Source: Allomuricauda sp.
Lineage (GTDB): Bacteria; Bacteroidota; Bacteroidia; Flavobacteriales; Flavobacteriaceae
Direction: 5' to 3'
DNA length: 64,000 nt
Assembly: GCF_002699205.1 (NCBI RefSeq)
Contig: NZ_PABT01000049.1
Coordinates: 1 to 64,000, forward strand
Positions 7,267 through 16,042 of this stretch are shown piece by piece. Position 1 is the stretch's first letter, and each line of letters starts with the position of its first letter. The notes beneath the pieces were generated by a model. The model saw only the letters and a program-made list of their open reading frames with translations, was not told the origin of the DNA and made no database searches. The translations under genes were made by a program, and so were the position numbers.

Positions 7267-8406
7267 ATGAAGTTGAAAAAAGCAGACATTCTCAAGGCAT
7301 TGGAAAAAATATCCGCACCTGGCGAAGGCCAAAATATAGTGGAAAGCGGTTCGGTGACCAATGTGCAGGTATTTGGTGATGAGGTTGAAGTGGATGTTAC
7401 CATCAAAAACCCCAGTCTTCAGGCAAAAAAGAAGACCGAGGTTGAAATTTTGAAGATAATCCACAGCGAGGTATACGAAAAGGCCAAAATAAAAGTCAAC
7501 CTAAAGGTTGATGCCCCTGCAAAGCCCAAGGTGAACCAGATAAAGGGCAGTCCTATTCCTGGAATTCAAAATATAATAGCGGTTGCTTCTGGTAAAGGAG
7601 GCGTTGGTAAATCGACCATAACCGCAAACTTAGCAGTGACCTTGGCCAAAATGGGTTTTAAAGTAGGGCTGTTGGATACGGATATCTACGGACCATCCAT
7701 GCCCATTATGTTTGATGTGGCTACAGAAAAACCGTTGTCCATCAACGTTGAGGGCAAAGCCAAGATGAAGCCAATCGAAAATTATGGGGTAAAGTTACTT
7801 TCCATTGGATTTTTTACCCAGCCCAACCAAGCGGTGATCTGGAGGGGTCCCATGGCAGCGAAGGCACTGAACCAAATGATTTTTGACGCCCATTGGGGCG
7901 AACTTGACTTTCTTTTATTGGATTTGCCGCCCGGAACCGGAGATATTCATTTGAGCATCATGCAATCCCTGCCCGTAACAGGCGCGGTGGTGGTAAGTAC
8001 CCCACAGGAAATTGCATTGGCGGATGCCAGAAAGGGAGTGGCCATGTTCCAACAAGAGGCAATTAATGTGCCCGTATTGGGAATCGTGGAGAATATGGCG
8101 TATTTTACACCTGCGGAGCTACCGGACAACAAATACCACATTTTTGGTAAGAATGGCGCAAAAAATCTATCGGAAGACCTAAATGTTCCATTTTTAGGAG
8201 AAATTCCATTGGTTCAGAGCATCAGGGAAGCGGGCGATGTTGGAAGACCGGCTGCCTTACAGACAGCCACCCCAATAGAAGAGGCTTTTGAAGAGCTTAC
8301 AAAAAATGTGGTCCAAGAGTTGGTGAGAAGAAACACAGATCTTCCCCCGACCGAAGCAATAAAGATTACAACAATGGCTGGTTGTGCCGCCGTAAAAAAG
8401 AAATGA
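7267..8406 (+). CDS. Mrp/NBP35-type P-loop Fe-S carrier (ApbC-like), lacking CxxC
   Basis: ATPase of 379 residues with an N-terminal MIP18/DUF59 domain (about 1-90) and a C-terminal ParA/Mrp domain. The deviant Walker A is VASGKGGVGKST, followed by DTDIYGPSMP and the LLLDLPPGTGD switch. Members carry or insert Fe-S clusters. Most Mrp proteins have a CxxC after VENM(S/A)YF that bridges the dimer; here that stretch reads VENMAYFTPAELPDNKYHIFG, and the only Cys in the whole protein is near the C-terminus (GCAAVKKK). The next gene, a NifU-like scaffold, overlaps it by ATGA, which supports a role in Fe-S assembly. Confidence 0.93.
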   Translation: MKLKKADILKALEKISAPGEGQNIVESGSVTNVQVFGDEVEVDVTIKNPSLQAKKKTEVEILKIIHSEVYEKAKIKVNLKVDAPAKPKVNQIKGSPIPGIQNIIAVASGKGGVGKSTITANLAVTLAKMGFKVGLLDTDIYGPSMPIMFDVATEKPLSINVEGKAKMKPIENYGVKLLSIGFFTQPNQAVIWRGPMAAKALNQMIFDAHWGELDFLLLDLPPGTGDIHLSIMQSLPVTGAVVVSTPQEIALADARKGVAMFQQEAINVPVLGIVENMAYFTPAELPDNKYHIFGKNGAKNLSEDLNVPFLGEIPLVQSIREAGDVGRPAALQTATPIEEAFEELTKNVVQELVRRNTDLPPTEAIKITTMAGCAAVKKK

Positions 8407-8654
8407 GCATGACAACAATGACATCAGAAGAGACAAGGAGCAATGTAGAAAAGGCATTGGAAGAAATACGACCCTTTTTGCAGAGCGACGGAGGAGACAT
8501 TACCTTGATATCCATTGAGGACAATACCGTTAAGGTGCGTTTGGAAGGCAATTGTATTGGGTGCAGTGTCAATCAAATGACATTGAAGAGTGGCGTGGAA
8601 ATGACCATAAAGAAGTATGCACCTCAAATTGAAGAGGTAATCAATGTTAGTTAA
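8403..8654 (+). CDS. NifU-like C-terminal domain Fe-S scaffold
   Basis: Small protein of 83 residues using the ATG at 8403, which overlaps the Mrp stop as ATGA; an upstream ATG at 8382 would lengthen the overlap and add a non-conserved leader. It contains the Nfu fold with EEIRPFLQSDGGDI (21-33) and the cluster-binding CIGC (C51, C54). Nfu dimers hold a 4Fe-4S or 2Fe-2S cluster between the two CxxC motifs and pass it to target proteins. Translational coupling to the Mrp-type carrier suggests that the two act in sequence. Confidence 0.93.
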   Translation: MSMTTMTSEETRSNVEKALEEIRPFLQSDGGDITLISIEDNTVKVRLEGNCIGCSVNQMTLKSGVEMTIKKYAPQIEEVINVS

Positions 8655-8717
8655 CTGATATAAATCATTATTCCTTTTTTGGGCAAGCCGTAAGTTGCAC
8701 GCCAAAATTTCTATTTT

Positions 8718-9776
8718 ATGATCAAAACCGATATTCTGATAATTGGAGCGGGACCTACGGGTCTCTTTGCTGTTTTTGAAGCGGGTCTGTTACAACTAAA
8801 ATGCCATTTGATTGACGCATTGCCACAACCAGGGGGGCAATGTGCTGAGATTTATCCAAAGAAGCCCATTTACGACATTCCCGGTTTTCCCGAAGTATTG
8901 GCGGGTGACTTGGTAGATAATTTAATGGAGCAGATCAAACCGTTCCAGCCTGGTTTTACCTTGGGTGAACGCGCCGAGACCATTGAAAAACTGGAGGACG
9001 GGTCTTTTGTGGTCACGACCAACAAAGGAACCAAACACCATGCCCCCATAGTTGCCATTGCAGGAGGGCTGGGTAGTTTTGAGCCCAGAAAGCCACAATT
9101 GGAGAACCTGGCAAAATATGAGGACAATGGCGTGGCATACATGATCAAGGAACCCGAAATATATAGGGGCAAAAAAGTATTGATTGCCGGAGGGGGTGAT
9201 TCCGCTCTGGATTGGTCCATCTTTTTGACCGATGTTGCTGAAGAGGTCACGTTGGTGCACCGCAGAAATGAATTCAGGGGAGCCTTGGATTCTGTTGAGA
9301 AAGTACAGCAGCTCAAAAATGAGGGGAAAATCAACTTGATCACACCAGCAGAAGTAGTTGCCTTGAAAGGCGAAAACAAATTGGAGAAAGTAACGGTAAA
9401 AAATACCGAAACCTCTGAGGAAATCGATGTGGAGGTTGATAATTTCATTCCTCTGTTCGGATTGTCCCCTAAGTTGGGTCCCATTGCCAATTGGGGACTG
9501 GAGATCGAAAAAAATGCCATCAAGGTGGATAATACCTACGATTACCAGACCAACATTCCCGGAATCTATGCCATTGGAGATGTCAATACATATCCAGGTA
9601 AACTAAAATTGATTCTTTGTGGTTTCCATGAAGCTACCTTAATGTGCCAAAGTGCTTATCAAAAAATATTTCCGGACAAAAAATATGTAATGAAATATAC
9701 CACTGTTGGTGGTGTGACCGGATTTGATGGAAGTAAAAAGGAAGCACCAAAAGCAGTTGTAAAAGCTATCGATTAA
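8718..9776 (+). CDS. TrxR-like ferredoxin--NADP+ reductase
   Basis: Flavoenzyme of 352 residues with an N-terminal FAD motif (IIGAGPTGLFAVFEAG, from residue 7) and a central NAD(P)H motif (VLIAGGGDSALDW). The usual thioredoxin-reductase CxxC is absent, and the family pattern LPQPGGQCAEIYPKKPIYDIPGFP is present, which places it with the YumC/TrxR-like ferredoxin-NADP reductases. It is predicted to pass electrons between NADPH and ferredoxin in the cytoplasm. A ferredoxin gene follows 56 nt downstream, a natural redox partner. Confidence 0.93.
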   Translation: MIKTDILIIGAGPTGLFAVFEAGLLQLKCHLIDALPQPGGQCAEIYPKKPIYDIPGFPEVLAGDLVDNLMEQIKPFQPGFTLGERAETIEKLEDGSFVVTTNKGTKHHAPIVAIAGGLGSFEPRKPQLENLAKYEDNGVAYMIKEPEIYRGKKVLIAGGGDSALDWSIFLTDVAEEVTLVHRRNEFRGALDSVEKVQQLKNEGKINLITPAEVVALKGENKLEKVTVKNTETSEEIDVEVDNFIPLFGLSPKLGPIANWGLEIEKNAIKVDNTYDYQTNIPGIYAIGDVNTYPGKLKLILCGFHEATLMCQSAYQKIFPDKKYVMKYTTVGGVTGFDGSKKEAPKAVVKAID

Positions 9777-9832
9777 CAATAAAGTAAGAATTAAATCTTT
9801 ATGGAAACTCCATAGAAGAGTTCCGATTGGGT

Positions 9833-10165
9833 ATGAGCGACATAAAATTGAAGATAACCGACCGAGAGGGTGTTTTACATGAAGTAGACGCCCCAACCGA
9901 TATGAACATGAACCTTATGGAGGTGGTGCGTTCTTATGAACTTGCCCCTGAAGGAACCATTGGAATTTGTGGGGGAATGGCCATGTGTGCCTCTTGTCAA
10001 TGTTATGTGCTGTCCGACCACCAACTTCCCGAAAAATCGGATGATGAAGAAGCCATGTTGGCCGAGGCCTTTTTTGTGAAGGACAACAGCCGATTGGGTT
10101 GTCAAATCCATATTACAGAGGATTTGGACGGACTGGAAGTGGAGTTGGCGCCTGCCGAGGATTAA
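9833..10165 (+). CDS. 2Fe-2S ferredoxin, adrenodoxin type
   Basis: Ferredoxin of 110 residues from the ATG at 9833; a TTG two codons upstream is less likely. The cluster ligands are C46, C52, C55 and C90 in the pattern CGGMAMCASC...LGC, the spacing of adrenodoxin/Isc ferredoxins rather than plant-type ones. C57 is an extra cysteine. Acidic residues around the cluster (EKSDDEEAM, ITEDLDGLEVELAPAED) would suit docking to the reductase encoded just upstream. Such ferredoxins supply electrons for Fe-S assembly or P450 enzymes. The last 4 nt overlap the convergent ABC gene. Confidence 0.93.
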   Translation: MSDIKLKITDREGVLHEVDAPTDMNMNLMEVVRSYELAPEGTIGICGGMAMCASCQCYVLSDHQLPEKSDDEEAMLAEAFFVKDNSRLGCQIHITEDLDGLEVELAPAED

Positions 10166-11898
10166 ATTCTCGCTTGATAGGTAAACAGGTTGTAATATCT
10201 TCCTTCGGAAGCTATCAATTCTTCGTGTGTCCCCTGTTCTAGGATATGGCCATTTTCGATCACCAAGATTTGATCGGCTTTACGGATTGTGCTCAATCGG
10301 TGAGCAATCACAAAAGTGGTTCTGCCCTTGGTAAGCTCGCCCAAACTTTTTTGAATCAATGCTTCGGATTCGGTATCCAAGCTGGAGGTTGCCTCATCCA
10401 AAACCAAGATTTTCGGGTTCGCCAAAATTGCCCTTGCTATAGCGATCCGCTGTCGCTGGCCGCCAGATAGTTTCACACCACGTTCCCCGATCAGGGTATC
10501 CAAACCTTTATCAAAACGGTCGGTAAATTCATCCACATAGGCCGCTTTTACCGCTTCCATTAATTTTTCTTCACTCGCATCGGGCCGAGGAAAGAGTATA
10601 TTTTCACGGATAGTGCCCTCAAATAAAAAGTCATCTTGAAGCACTACGCCCAAGTGTTGTCTAAAACTGTTCAAGTTCACTTTGGAAAGGTCATGTCCAT
10701 CAATGGTTATGGTTCCCGAATCAGGATTTAAAAAACTGGCTGCCAGCCCTGCAATGGTGGATTTTCCCGAACCAGAGCTTCCCACCAGGGCGATAACCTG
10801 TCCAGGTTCTACATCAAAACTGATATTGTGCAGTACTTCCTTGTCTTTTTCATAGGAAAAGCTGACATTTTTAAAGGACATACTACCAACTACATCACCC
10901 AATATAATGGTACGGTTTTCCTCATCGGCCTCTTCTTCCAAATTCATTAATTCTTCAGTACGGTCCAGACCGGCCAATGCTTCGGTCAATTGGCTTCCAA
11001 CACTGCTCATTTGGACAATTGGGGCGATCATCAGTCCCAATAGAACCGTGAACTCAACAAACTCACCTACGGTAAGTGTGCCTTGGATTATTTTATAACC
11101 ACCAAAACCCATTACACTAGTGGTGGCCACCCCCAATAAAAAGGTTGAAGAACTTGTCATAAAGGCCGTGGTGGTAAGGCTCTTTTTTACATTTTCGTAC
11201 AATCGTTCCACACCTTCTTCAAAAACCTCCTCTTCTTGCTTTTCAGCATTAAAACCTTTTATGACCCGTATACCGCCCAAAGTTTCGGTCAATCTACCTT
11301 TTACTTCAGCATTTATCTTGCCTCGATTTCTAAAAATCGGACGAATTATTTTAAAGGCCTTTAATGCGATAATGGCAAATATGGTTAGTGGGATAAAGGT
11401 GAAAAGTGTCATATAAACACTTATTTTCATAAGCAAGGTAAGTGAAACAACTGCGGTAATGATTCCTCCGACCAACTGAACCAAACCAGTGCCAATGAGG
11501 TTTCTGACCCCTTCAACATCCGACATGATACGGGATACCAAAGCGCCAGATTTTGCATTGTCAAAAAAACGCACGGGAAGCGCAAGCACTTTTTTCTGTA
11601 CCTGTGCCCTAAGTTCAGAAATCAGATATTGGGCCTGTACACTTAAAATTTTGGTCAGAAGGAACGATGTCACAGCTTGTACCAAAATGGCCAGCATGAC
11701 CCCGGCCACCAGATATTTGAGCATGTTCAGGTCTTTTTTCACGATGACATCATCGATAAGGTATCTGGATGCAATTGGGGAAACAAAACTGGCTGCTTTG
11801 CTTATGGCAATCAACAACAAACCAAGAAGAACCAGTTTGCGTTTAGGCCAAATAATGGTTTTAAAGGCGGTTAGTATACTTACTTTTTTTTCGGGCAT
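10162..11898 (-). CDS. ABC exporter, fused membrane and ATPase domains (MsbA-like)
   Basis: Half-transporter of 578 residues. The N-terminal ABC membrane domain (about 15-310) has six helices. The C-terminal ATPase domain carries Walker A (GSSGSGKST), Q-loop, signature LSGGQRQRIAIARA, Walker B (ILVLDEATSSLD) and the H-loop (VIAHRLSTI). The type I exporter layout is that of MsbA/LmrA-type lipid or drug flippases working as homodimers. No substrate-specific neighbour is present, so the substrate is open. It stands alone, transcribed toward the ferredoxin gene. Confidence 0.92.
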   Translation of the reverse strand: MPEKKVSILTAFKTIIWPKRKLVLLGLLLIAISKAASFVSPIASRYLIDDVIVKKDLNMLKYLVAGVMLAILVQAVTSFLLTKILSVQAQYLISELRAQVQKKVLALPVRFFDNAKSGALVSRIMSDVEGVRNLIGTGLVQLVGGIITAVVSLTLLMKISVYMTLFTFIPLTIFAIIALKAFKIIRPIFRNRGKINAEVKGRLTETLGGIRVIKGFNAEKQEEEVFEEGVERLYENVKKSLTTTAFMTSSSTFLLGVATTSVMGFGGYKIIQGTLTVGEFVEFTVLLGLMIAPIVQMSSVGSQLTEALAGLDRTEELMNLEEEADEENRTIILGDVVGSMSFKNVSFSYEKDKEVLHNISFDVEPGQVIALVGSSGSGKSTIAGLAASFLNPDSGTITIDGHDLSKVNLNSFRQHLGVVLQDDFLFEGTIRENILFPRPDASEEKLMEAVKAAYVDEFTDRFDKGLDTLIGERGVKLSGGQRQRIAIARAILANPKILVLDEATSSLDTESEALIQKSLGELTKGRTTFVIAHRLSTIRKADQILVIENGHILEQGTHEELIASEGRYYNLFTYQARI

Positions 11899-12016
11899 GG
11901 TAATTTTTAAAAGAAAGTTGCAAGTTACGGCAAATTAGGGGGAAGCCTAAGTGAAAGATAATTGAAATTGGAAAGAATACAAATGGTATATTTAACTGGT
12001 CGATTTTAAATAAACT

Positions 12017-13060
12017 ATGCTAAAAACGAGATTGTTCGGTGTCTTATTTTTGATGTTCTCCTTGTGTTTTGCCCAAGGAGGGCACCCTAATTTGACCGAT
12101 ATAGTTACCGATAATGCCAATATTTTCACAGAAGAACAGCTTACAACACTTAGGGGCAAACTCTATCAATTTGAATCCGAGACCACAAACCAAGTGGTGG
12201 TTTTGACGATAAATGAACTGGGAAACGAAACCATTGAACACTACGCTCTTGAGGTGTTCAACCAAAATAAACTGGGACAGGAGGATGCGGATAATGGAAT
12301 TCTCATTCTTTTCTCAAAATTGGACAGGGAAGTCCGAATAGAGGTCGGGTACGGGCTGGAACCCTACATTACGGATGCCGTTGCTTCTCGGATTATCCGC
12401 AATACAATGATTCCACGGTTCAAGGAGGAAAATTACTTTGAAGGAATTGACCTTGCCACCAACCAAATCATTGAATTTTTGACCAATCCCGAAGCCCTGG
12501 ATGAATTCAACAAAGAGATTGAGGCAGAAAACGAAATGCCATGGTGGGTTTTAGGGATTATGGGGTTGTTCTTGATGATGTTCGTTGCGGCCGGATCTTT
12601 TGTTTTTTATAAAGGATATTCTTCCCTTATTGAGATAATTCGTGGGGTATTCATTGGAAAATTAGCTGTAGTTCGAGGGGTTTTCATGGCCGTGTCCACG
12701 ATTTTTCCGTTAATGTTTGGACTTGGTTTTATAGGTGTCCCCCTCGTTTCTGCTTTCTTTTTACTTGGTTTTGAAGATGTGTTGAACCGTTTGGTCAACG
12801 ATTTTACTTGGGTCTTTTATATTGTTATTGGTTTTATAGGTCTTACCATTTTGTTGGTTGTCAAAAAAATAAGATCCAATGGTGATCAAGACCTCAAGCT
12901 ATCCTTTTTTAAATCGGACAAGAGTTATATCAAAAAAACCTTTTCCTCTTCGGGCACCCATTCCTTCGGTTCAAGTTCTGGTTCCGGTAGGAGTTCGTCA
13001 AGTAGTTTTTCTGGAGGAGGAGGTAGTTCTGGTGGCGGTGGAGCAAGCGGAAGTTGGTAA
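12017..13060 (+). CDS. TPM-domain membrane protein with Ser/Gly tail (YgcG-like)
   Basis: Protein of 347 residues with a cleavable leader (MFSLCFAQ), a TPM domain (about 28-155, with VTDNANIFTEEQLTTLRGKL and the DNGILILFSKLDREVRIEVGYGLE core), then about four membrane helices (170-285), and a low-complexity tail of Ser and Gly ending in Gly-Ser-Trp. TPM proteins are periplasmic; some have been linked to photosystem repair or phosphatase activity, but the bacterial role is unclear. The Gly/Ser tail ending in an aromatic residue is common in YgcG-type proteins. The acylase-family gene follows after 52 nt. Confidence 0.87.
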   Translation: MLKTRLFGVLFLMFSLCFAQGGHPNLTDIVTDNANIFTEEQLTTLRGKLYQFESETTNQVVVLTINELGNETIEHYALEVFNQNKLGQEDADNGILILFSKLDREVRIEVGYGLEPYITDAVASRIIRNTMIPRFKEENYFEGIDLATNQIIEFLTNPEALDEFNKEIEAENEMPWWVLGIMGLFLMMFVAAGSFVFYKGYSSLIEIIRGVFIGKLAVVRGVFMAVSTIFPLMFGLGFIGVPLVSAFFLLGFEDVLNRLVNDFTWVFYIVIGFIGLTILLVVKKIRSNGDQDLKLSFFKSDKSYIKKTFSSSGTHSFGSSSGSGRSSSSSFSGGGGSSGGGGASGSW

Positions 13061-13112
13061 TTGTTTCCGATTTGATGTATTTTCACAAAAACTAACTAAA
13101 CAGGTTTCCAAG

Positions 13113-15281
13113 ATGAGAATTACAATACTTGCGGCATTATTGCTATTTATGTCCTGCTCCGAACAGCCCTTGACAGAAGTTGAAAAATGGGAGGCCCAAG
13201 CTGAAAACATTACGATTATCCGAGACGATTTTGGAGTGCCACATATTTACGGAAAAACGGATGCCGATACGGTTTTTGGACTGTTGTATGCGCAATGTGA
13301 AGATGATTTTAACCGTGTGGAGCAAAATTATATATGGGCTACAGGACGTTTGGCAGAGGTTGAAGGAGAAGATGCCCTTTACAGTGACCTGCGCGCAAAA
13401 CTCTTTATGACCGAAGAAGAGGCCAAGGCCAATTATGAAAAAAGCCCAAAATGGCTAAAAGAACTTTGTGATGCTTTTGCCGACGGTATCAATTATTATT
13501 TGTACACCCATCCGGAGGTAAAACCTAAACTCTTGACCCGTTTTGAGCCTTGGATGCCCATGTATTTTAGTGAAGGCTCCATTGGCGGGGACATTGAACG
13601 TATCTCTACCCGTAAAATCAAAAGCTTTTATGAGAGCGATATGGAGATTCCAGAAATGGAAGAGCTTCAACTTAAAAAAGAAGCCGAAATGGCCGAGCCA
13701 CAGGGTTCCAATGGAATTGCTATTTCAGGAGATTTGACGCAATCGGGAAATGCAATGCTCTTGATCAATCCACATACCTCATTTTATTTTAGGGGGGAAG
13801 TCCACGTAGTGAGCGAAGAAGGGTTGAATGCCTACGGAGCGGTTACTTGGGGACAGTTTTTTGTGTATCAAGGTTTTAATGAGAAAACGGGCTGGATGCA
13901 CACATCAACCTACACTGATGTGATGGATGAGTTTAAAGAGATCATTGTTAAAAATGATGGTAAGTTGTTTTATCAGTATGGGGAAGAATTACGCCCGGTT
14001 GATTCCAGCAAAGTAACATTGAAATATAAGGATGGGGAAAGTTTACGCGAGAAGACCTTTCCGATATATAGAACACATCACGGACCTATAACCCATAAAG
14101 TGGGTGACCAATGGACAGCTTCGGCCATGATGTGGGAACCTGTAAAAGCGTTGGAGCAATCCTATATTCGAACCAAACAGGATGGTTACGATGGTTTCAG
14201 GAAAATGATGGATATCCGCACCAATTCTTCAAATAATACGGTTTATGCCGATGCTGAAGGTAACATTGCTTATTTTCACGGAAACTTTGTGCCAAAGCGC
14301 GACACTATTTTTGATTATACCAAACCTGTTGATGGAAGCAATCCCCAAACCGATTGGCAAGGTTTGCACACGGTGGATGAAAATATTTTGTTGTTGAACC
14401 CAGAAAACGGGTGGATTCAAAATTGTAATTCCACACCCTACACAGCTGCATTGGAGTTTAGCCCCAAGCGAGGGGATTATCCAAAATATATGTCGAGGGA
14501 CCAGGAAAACTTTAGGGGAATCCATGCTATTGGGTTGCTGACCGGGCGTAGTGGTTATACGTTGGACAGCCTTATTGAAATGGCCCACGATCCATACCTT
14601 CCCGCCTTTGAAGCATTGATCCCTGGATTGGTCAAGGCTTTTGATGCCAACCCAACCCCAGGGTTGAAAGAAGCTATTGAAGTTTTGCGGAACTGGGATT
14701 TTACCACCTCAAAGGAATCCATTGCCATGACTTTGGCCCATTATTATGGGACTCTCTGTTATTCGAAAGCAGAAAGGCCAGAAGGGATGTATCCCATGCA
14801 ATGGGTGGAATATTGGGGTGATGGATGGGACGATCAGAAAAAATTGAGCTTTTTAAAAGAAACCTTGGATATTTTGGAGTCTGATTTTGGCACTTGGAAA
14901 ATGCCTTGGGGGGAGGTAAACCGTTACCAACGATTGAACGGGGACATTCGTCAAGCTTTTGATGATAACAAACCAAGTATCCCCATAGGTTTTGCAAGTG
15001 GTCGCTGGGGGGCTTTGGCCGCTTACGGTGCGCGCTACGATAACAACACTAAAAAGATATACGGAACAAGGGGTAACAGCTTTGTGGCCGTAGTGGAATT
15101 TGGAGAAAAAGTTAAGGCAAAAACCATATTGGCCGGGGGACAGAGCGGTGACCCAAACTCACCCCATTTTAATGATCAAGCGCAGCGCTATGCGGACAAA
15201 GAATTCAAAGATGCAGCTTATTACAAAGAAGATGTGTTGAAACGTGCCCGTGCAACGTATTCGCCAGGGGAAAAACATTGA
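13113..15281 (+). CDS. Penicillin acylase (S45) family lipoprotein
   Basis: Ntn-hydrolase precursor of 722 residues from the ATG at 13113; upstream codons in the same frame overlap the preceding gene and have no family character. The leader ends in LLLFMSC, so it is a lipoprotein. The alpha-chain part begins ITIIRDDFGVPHIYGKTDADT, and the autocatalytic cleavage site is at S199 in EPQGSNGIAIS, the expected nucleophile at the start of the beta chain. Members hydrolyse beta-lactam side chains, acyl-homoserine lactones or other N-acyl compounds. The substrate here cannot be told from the sequence; quorum quenching is only a possibility. Confidence 0.9.
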   Translation: MRITILAALLLFMSCSEQPLTEVEKWEAQAENITIIRDDFGVPHIYGKTDADTVFGLLYAQCEDDFNRVEQNYIWATGRLAEVEGEDALYSDLRAKLFMTEEEAKANYEKSPKWLKELCDAFADGINYYLYTHPEVKPKLLTRFEPWMPMYFSEGSIGGDIERISTRKIKSFYESDMEIPEMEELQLKKEAEMAEPQGSNGIAISGDLTQSGNAMLLINPHTSFYFRGEVHVVSEEGLNAYGAVTWGQFFVYQGFNEKTGWMHTSTYTDVMDEFKEIIVKNDGKLFYQYGEELRPVDSSKVTLKYKDGESLREKTFPIYRTHHGPITHKVGDQWTASAMMWEPVKALEQSYIRTKQDGYDGFRKMMDIRTNSSNNTVYADAEGNIAYFHGNFVPKRDTIFDYTKPVDGSNPQTDWQGLHTVDENILLLNPENGWIQNCNSTPYTAALEFSPKRGDYPKYMSRDQENFRGIHAIGLLTGRSGYTLDSLIEMAHDPYLPAFEALIPGLVKAFDANPTPGLKEAIEVLRNWDFTTSKESIAMTLAHYYGTLCYSKAERPEGMYPMQWVEYWGDGWDDQKKLSFLKETLDILESDFGTWKMPWGEVNRYQRLNGDIRQAFDDNKPSIPIGFASGRWGALAAYGARYDNNTKKIYGTRGNSFVAVVEFGEKVKAKTILAGGQSGDPNSPHFNDQAQRYADKEFKDAAYYKEDVLKRARATYSPGEKH

Positions 15282-15288
15282 AAATAGC

Positions 15289-15954
15289 TTAGTTGCCCTT
15301 TTCGGTCAAGCTATCCTCTTCCTTTACAATAATGAGGCTGGCCTTGGACCCAGTGGATAGGTTCCAACGGTTGTTGTGGATGACCACTCCCTTGTCGTCC
15401 GTAACAACCACTTGTGCGGTGTTCGGTCCTGAGGAACCTTGGTTGAGTGCCTCAAATTCTATACGGTTAAAGCCTTTTACCAGATCCAGGTTGATACCTT
15501 TGAAAGAGCCATCCAATAAAAGGTTATATTCGGCCACCTCTCCATTTACATATATTTTGATACGGTCACCATCCACATATTCGTGATCCCTGGCCACGAT
15601 CCCAACAAATTTGGCAGTGGTCTTAAAATCACCTAGGTATTGGTCTCCAAAATGCTCCTTGGCTCCTTTTTCTTTCTTTTCAACCACTTTGGGGTCAATG
15701 ACCAAATCATGTCCTGCTTGCACAAGTTCCCTGTCCGGAAGCATCTTAACTCCCGAATTTTCATTTTTAGAAGTAAGGTCTTCATCCAATACCGATGGCA
15801 TGCGAAGCAAGGAGCCTTGATTGCTTGTTTTTACATCAAGTTTATTATTGTCACCAATTTTTAAAGGTCGTGTTGTGGGCAGGTCAGAGGATTGGGCAAA
15901 TGCCGAAACCATCCCAAAAATTATCCCCAATAAGGTAAAAACCAGTTTTTTCAT
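15289..15954 (-). CDS. Secreted protein of unknown function
   Basis: Protein of 221 residues from the ATG at 15954, chosen because it places a proper signal peptide (MKKLVFTLLGIIFGMVSAFAQ) at the N-terminus. A low-complexity stretch follows (about 25-95). The C-terminal 110 residues look like a beta-sandwich: alternating strands such as FVGIVARDHEYVDGDRIKIY and FNRIEFEALNQGSSGPNTAQV, with no catalytic motif. I do not recognise the family. It converges on the acylase gene with a 7-nt gap and is probably periplasmic. Confidence 0.75.
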   Translation of the reverse strand: MKKLVFTLLGIIFGMVSAFAQSSDLPTTRPLKIGDNNKLDVKTSNQGSLLRMPSVLDEDLTSKNENSGVKMLPDRELVQAGHDLVIDPKVVEKKEKGAKEHFGDQYLGDFKTTAKFVGIVARDHEYVDGDRIKIYVNGEVAEYNLLLDGSFKGINLDLVKGFNRIEFEALNQGSSGPNTAQVVVTDDKGVVIHNNRWNLSTGSKASLIIVKEEDSLTEKGN

Positions 15955-16042
15955 AACAAGGGTAAGCAAGTATCTTGTCATAAAATTAGCAAATACCTTG
16001 CCACCAACATGATAAATTGTAGTTAAATCGTTAAGCTGCAGG

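Noticed and set aside
8870..9523. Long open frame antisense to the ferredoxin reductase gene
   Set aside because: It lies wholly within a well-supported gene on the other strand and shows no family motif; codon bias of the sense gene explains it.
12879..13112. N-terminal extension of the penicillin-acylase gene
   Set aside because: It overlaps the TPM gene and has no family character; the ATG at 13113 opens a clean lipoprotein leader.
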